NCBI GenBank assembly: GCA_020847985.1
Contig: JADLBC010000060.1
Span: 62,001-126,000, forward strand
Origin: Dehalococcoidia bacterium
Lineage (GTDB): Bacteria > Chloroflexota > Dehalococcoidia > Tepidiformales > Tepidiformaceae
Length of the DNA stretch: 64,000 nucleotides
Direction: 5' to 3'
Shown in pieces: positions 62,676 through 64,000 of this stretch (positions are counted from its first letter, which is position 1; every line of letters begins with the position of its first letter). Below the pieces are notes generated by a model. The model did not search any database, was not told where the DNA came from, and saw nothing but the letters and a program-made list of their open reading frames with translations. The position numbers and the translations under genes are program-made.

Positions 62676-63344
62676 CTAAGAGCGCATGCGGATGGTGGCG
62701 ATGTCGACTTCGTTGCCGGCGGCATCGGCGAGCGTCCACCAGGCGGGGGCGAAATCAGCGCGGACGAGGCGGCCCCCGGCGGCAAGCGCGGCGTCGACGC
62801 GCGCCTCGGCGAGTTCGGACGGCACCCAGACGGCGATATGGACGGCGCCGCCGCCATCGCCGCGTGGTTGCTGCATCGCTTCGAACCAGAACGCGGGCCC
62901 ACGGTTTGCGGGGTCCACAAGGTCCTCCTCGGGACTGTCGGCGCGCCGTTCGTAGCCAAGCGCTGCCTGCCAGAACGGCATGAGCGCCGGGACCGACGGC
63001 CCGCCGGGGATGACCAGCACGCTCTGCACGCCCGATGGATCGCCGGCGAGCCCGAGGGCCGCGGCGGCCTCTGAGATCGCCCGCGCGAGCACGACATCGC
63101 GTTCGCTCATGCCGAAGTGGGAGGCGTTGGCGGTGACCAGGCGCACGGTCACACCCCCGGGCCGGATGTCGATATCGGGGCGATGGCTTTCGGCCGCGGG
63201 CAGCCGGGCGATGGCATCGACGAAGCGGGCGGCCTCGGCGAACGACGAGGTGCGAAAGCAGGCACAGGCGCCATCGCCGACGACGCGCCAATCGCCGGTG
63301 CCTTCCGCGCTTTCGAATGCGGCCGGGCTGAGGTAGTCGTCCAT
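62676..63344 (-). CDS. Fusion of pterin-4a-carbinolamine dehydratase-like and VOC (glyoxalase-like) domains
   Basis: Residues 1-95 follow the PCD/DCoH pattern: WRVVGDGACACFRTSSF, AAESHRPDIDI and RDVVLARAISEAAAALG. The HHPD catalytic pair is SHRP, so the first His is lost. Residues 105-222 are a VOC-type fold ending in DAAGNEVDIAT. ATG 63344 is chosen because GGAGGAG lies 7 bases upstream. Function is unknown: it may bind rather than catalyse. Confidence 0.78.
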   Translation of the reverse strand: MDDYLSPAAFESAEGTGDWRVVGDGACACFRTSSFAEAARFVDAIARLPAAESHRPDIDIRPGGVTVRLVTANASHFGMSERDVVLARAISEAAAALGLAGDPSGVQSVLVIPGGPSVPALMPFWQAALGYERRADSPEEDLVDPANRGPAFWFEAMQQPRGDGGGAVHIAVWVPSELAEARVDAALAAGGRLVRADFAPAWWTLADAAGNEVDIATIRMRS

Positions 63345-63372
63345 TGGCATGCTCCTCCGGTGCAGCACGTGC

Positions 63373-63394
63373 GTGCCGCGAAATGTAGCGGCAC
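63373..63394 (-). promoter_or_regulatory. 7-base inverted repeat around TACATT, upstream of the PCD-VOC gene
   Basis: GTGCCGC (63373-63379) and GCGGCAC (63388-63394) enclose eight bases, and the minus-strand -10-like TACATT (63387-63382) lies within. The gene starts about 38 bases downstream. The arrangement suggests an operator over the promoter; a hairpin in the transcript of the other strand is an alternative. Confidence 0.5.
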
Positions 63395-63527
63395 GGGCAG
63401 CGTAGCCCCTCGCGGGCGCGTCAAGGATGGTCTAGGCTTGCGCCTAACTGGCGGCTTTCGCCGATGCAACGATTCATCGCGCTCGTGCGAGCGGCCCGCG
63501 AGCGCCCATGCCGGATGAGGGTGCGCC

Positions 63528-64000
63528 GTGCCGACATCAGCCCCGCCGCTCCACGACATTGTGGTCGCGGACTTCTCGACATCCCGGGCCGAGCTGGCCG
63601 GGCGGATCCTGGCCGAGCTGGGAGCGCTCGTCGTGAAGGTGGAGCCGCCGGGCGGCGCCGAAGCGCGCACGATGCCGCCCTTCGCCGATGCCACGGGCGA
63701 GTCGCTGTACTGGCTCTCCGTGGGCGGGGGCAAGAAGAGCGCCATCGCCGACATCCGCACGCCGGAAGGCCGCGAGGCGGTGGCGGGGCTGATGGCGCGC
63801 GCCGACATTCTCATCGAGAGCTTCGAACCCGGGGAGATGGACGCGGTCGGCCTCGGTTACGACGCCGTTTCGCGGACCAACCCGGGCATCATCTATGTGT
63901 CAGTGTCGCCGTTCGGGCAGAGCGGGCCGGATGCGCATACGCCGGCGACGGACCTCACCTTGCAGGCGGCGGGTGGCCTTCTCGGGCTGCAGGGCGACAT
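63528..64000 (+). CDS. CaiB/BaiF family CoA-transferase (cut by the window end)
   Basis: Translation from GTG 63528 (GAGGG 6 bases upstream) gives 157 residues and continues past the window end. It reads VVADFSTSRAELAGRILAEL, VVKVEPPGGAEA, then RTPEGREAVAGLMARADILIE and SFEPGEMDAVGLGYD. The N-terminal domain and the catalytic Asp region (TPATDLTLQAAGG) are normal for this family. It is the third CoA-transferase of the window. Confidence 0.92.
   Translation, partial: MPTSAPPLHDIVVADFSTSRAELAGRILAELGALVVKVEPPGGAEARTMPPFADATGESLYWLSVGGGKKSAIADIRTPEGREAVAGLMARADILIESFEPGEMDAVGLGYDAVSRTNPGIIYVSVSPFGQSGPDAHTPATDLTLQAAGGLLGLQGD

Overview
The window is about 64 kb of dense, GC-rich bacterial chromosome with 67 supportable protein genes, short intergenic gaps and no tRNA, rRNA, CRISPR array, insertion sequence or phage gene that I can see. 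The organism looks like a free-living, metabolically versatile bacterium rich in acyl-CoA enzymes. My best guess is a high-GC Chloroflexota lineage of the Dehalococcoidia/Tepidiforma kind. I base that on general gene content (class III CoA-transferases, a crotonyl-CoA carboxylase/reductase, NAD-dependent formate dehydrogenase, short complex I operon), not on any search, so the assignment is only an inference.

Layout. 62-3693: membrane histidine kinase and an ABC1/UbiB-like kinase. 3898-9529: a small unknown protein, an NMN adenylyltransferase-like protein, a CaiB/BaiF CoA-transferase, queE, ffh, a GNAT protein and a DinB protein. 9731-13983: a secreted CAP protein, hemB, two unknown proteins and a beta-lactamase-fold hydrolase. 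14119-21155: acyl-CoA block (DUF35 + thiolase-like pair, CoA-transferase, acyl-CoA dehydrogenase, nitroreductase, ADP-forming acyl-CoA synthetase). 21172-27226 (minus): formate dehydrogenase operon fdhD-fdsG-fdsB-fdsA-fdsD. 27335-34164: nitroreductase, malate dehydrogenase, lipoprotein, rsmI, then metG-tatD-polyprenyl synthase with ATGA overlaps. 34238-38030 (minus): dnaX-ybaB-recR-recO-fmdB. 38104-47794 (minus): nuoA-C-D-H-J-K-(65 aa protein)-L-M-N-ybeY, a respiratory complex I operon from which nuoB and nuoI (and the NADH module nuoEFG) are absent. 47795-48263: a repeat-rich 469-base non-coding region. 48264-53458: a VOC epimerase-like gene, crotonyl-CoA carboxylase/reductase, an MFS transporter, an acyl-CoA dehydrogenase and a MaoC hydratase. 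53462-56663: birA, an unknown gene, argG and a MOSC protein. 56728-64000: short-chain dehydrogenase, NIPSNAP protein, two crotonases, an orphan ABC-2 permease, a secreted GH25-like protein, a pair of MaoC half-dehydratases, a PCD-VOC fusion, and a CoA-transferase cut by the window end.

How it fits together. Formate is oxidised to CO2 with NAD+ reduction. Fatty or xenobiotic acyl groups would be activated by CoA-transferases and the ADP-forming synthetase and oxidised by dehydrogenases, crotonases and thiolase-like proteins. Crotonyl-CoA could be carboxylated by Ccr to ethylmalonyl-CoA, with the neighbouring epimerase and the MaoC hydratase as possible pathway partners.

The most noteworthy observations are: the complex I operon without its N2- and N6-cluster subunits; a recurrent TAnnnT hexamer only 6-9 bases before the start codon of eight genes, which suggests leaderless transcripts; degenerate heptameric tandem repeats (RGCYRNY) at two distant intergenic sites; and several enzymes whose usual catalytic residue is replaced.
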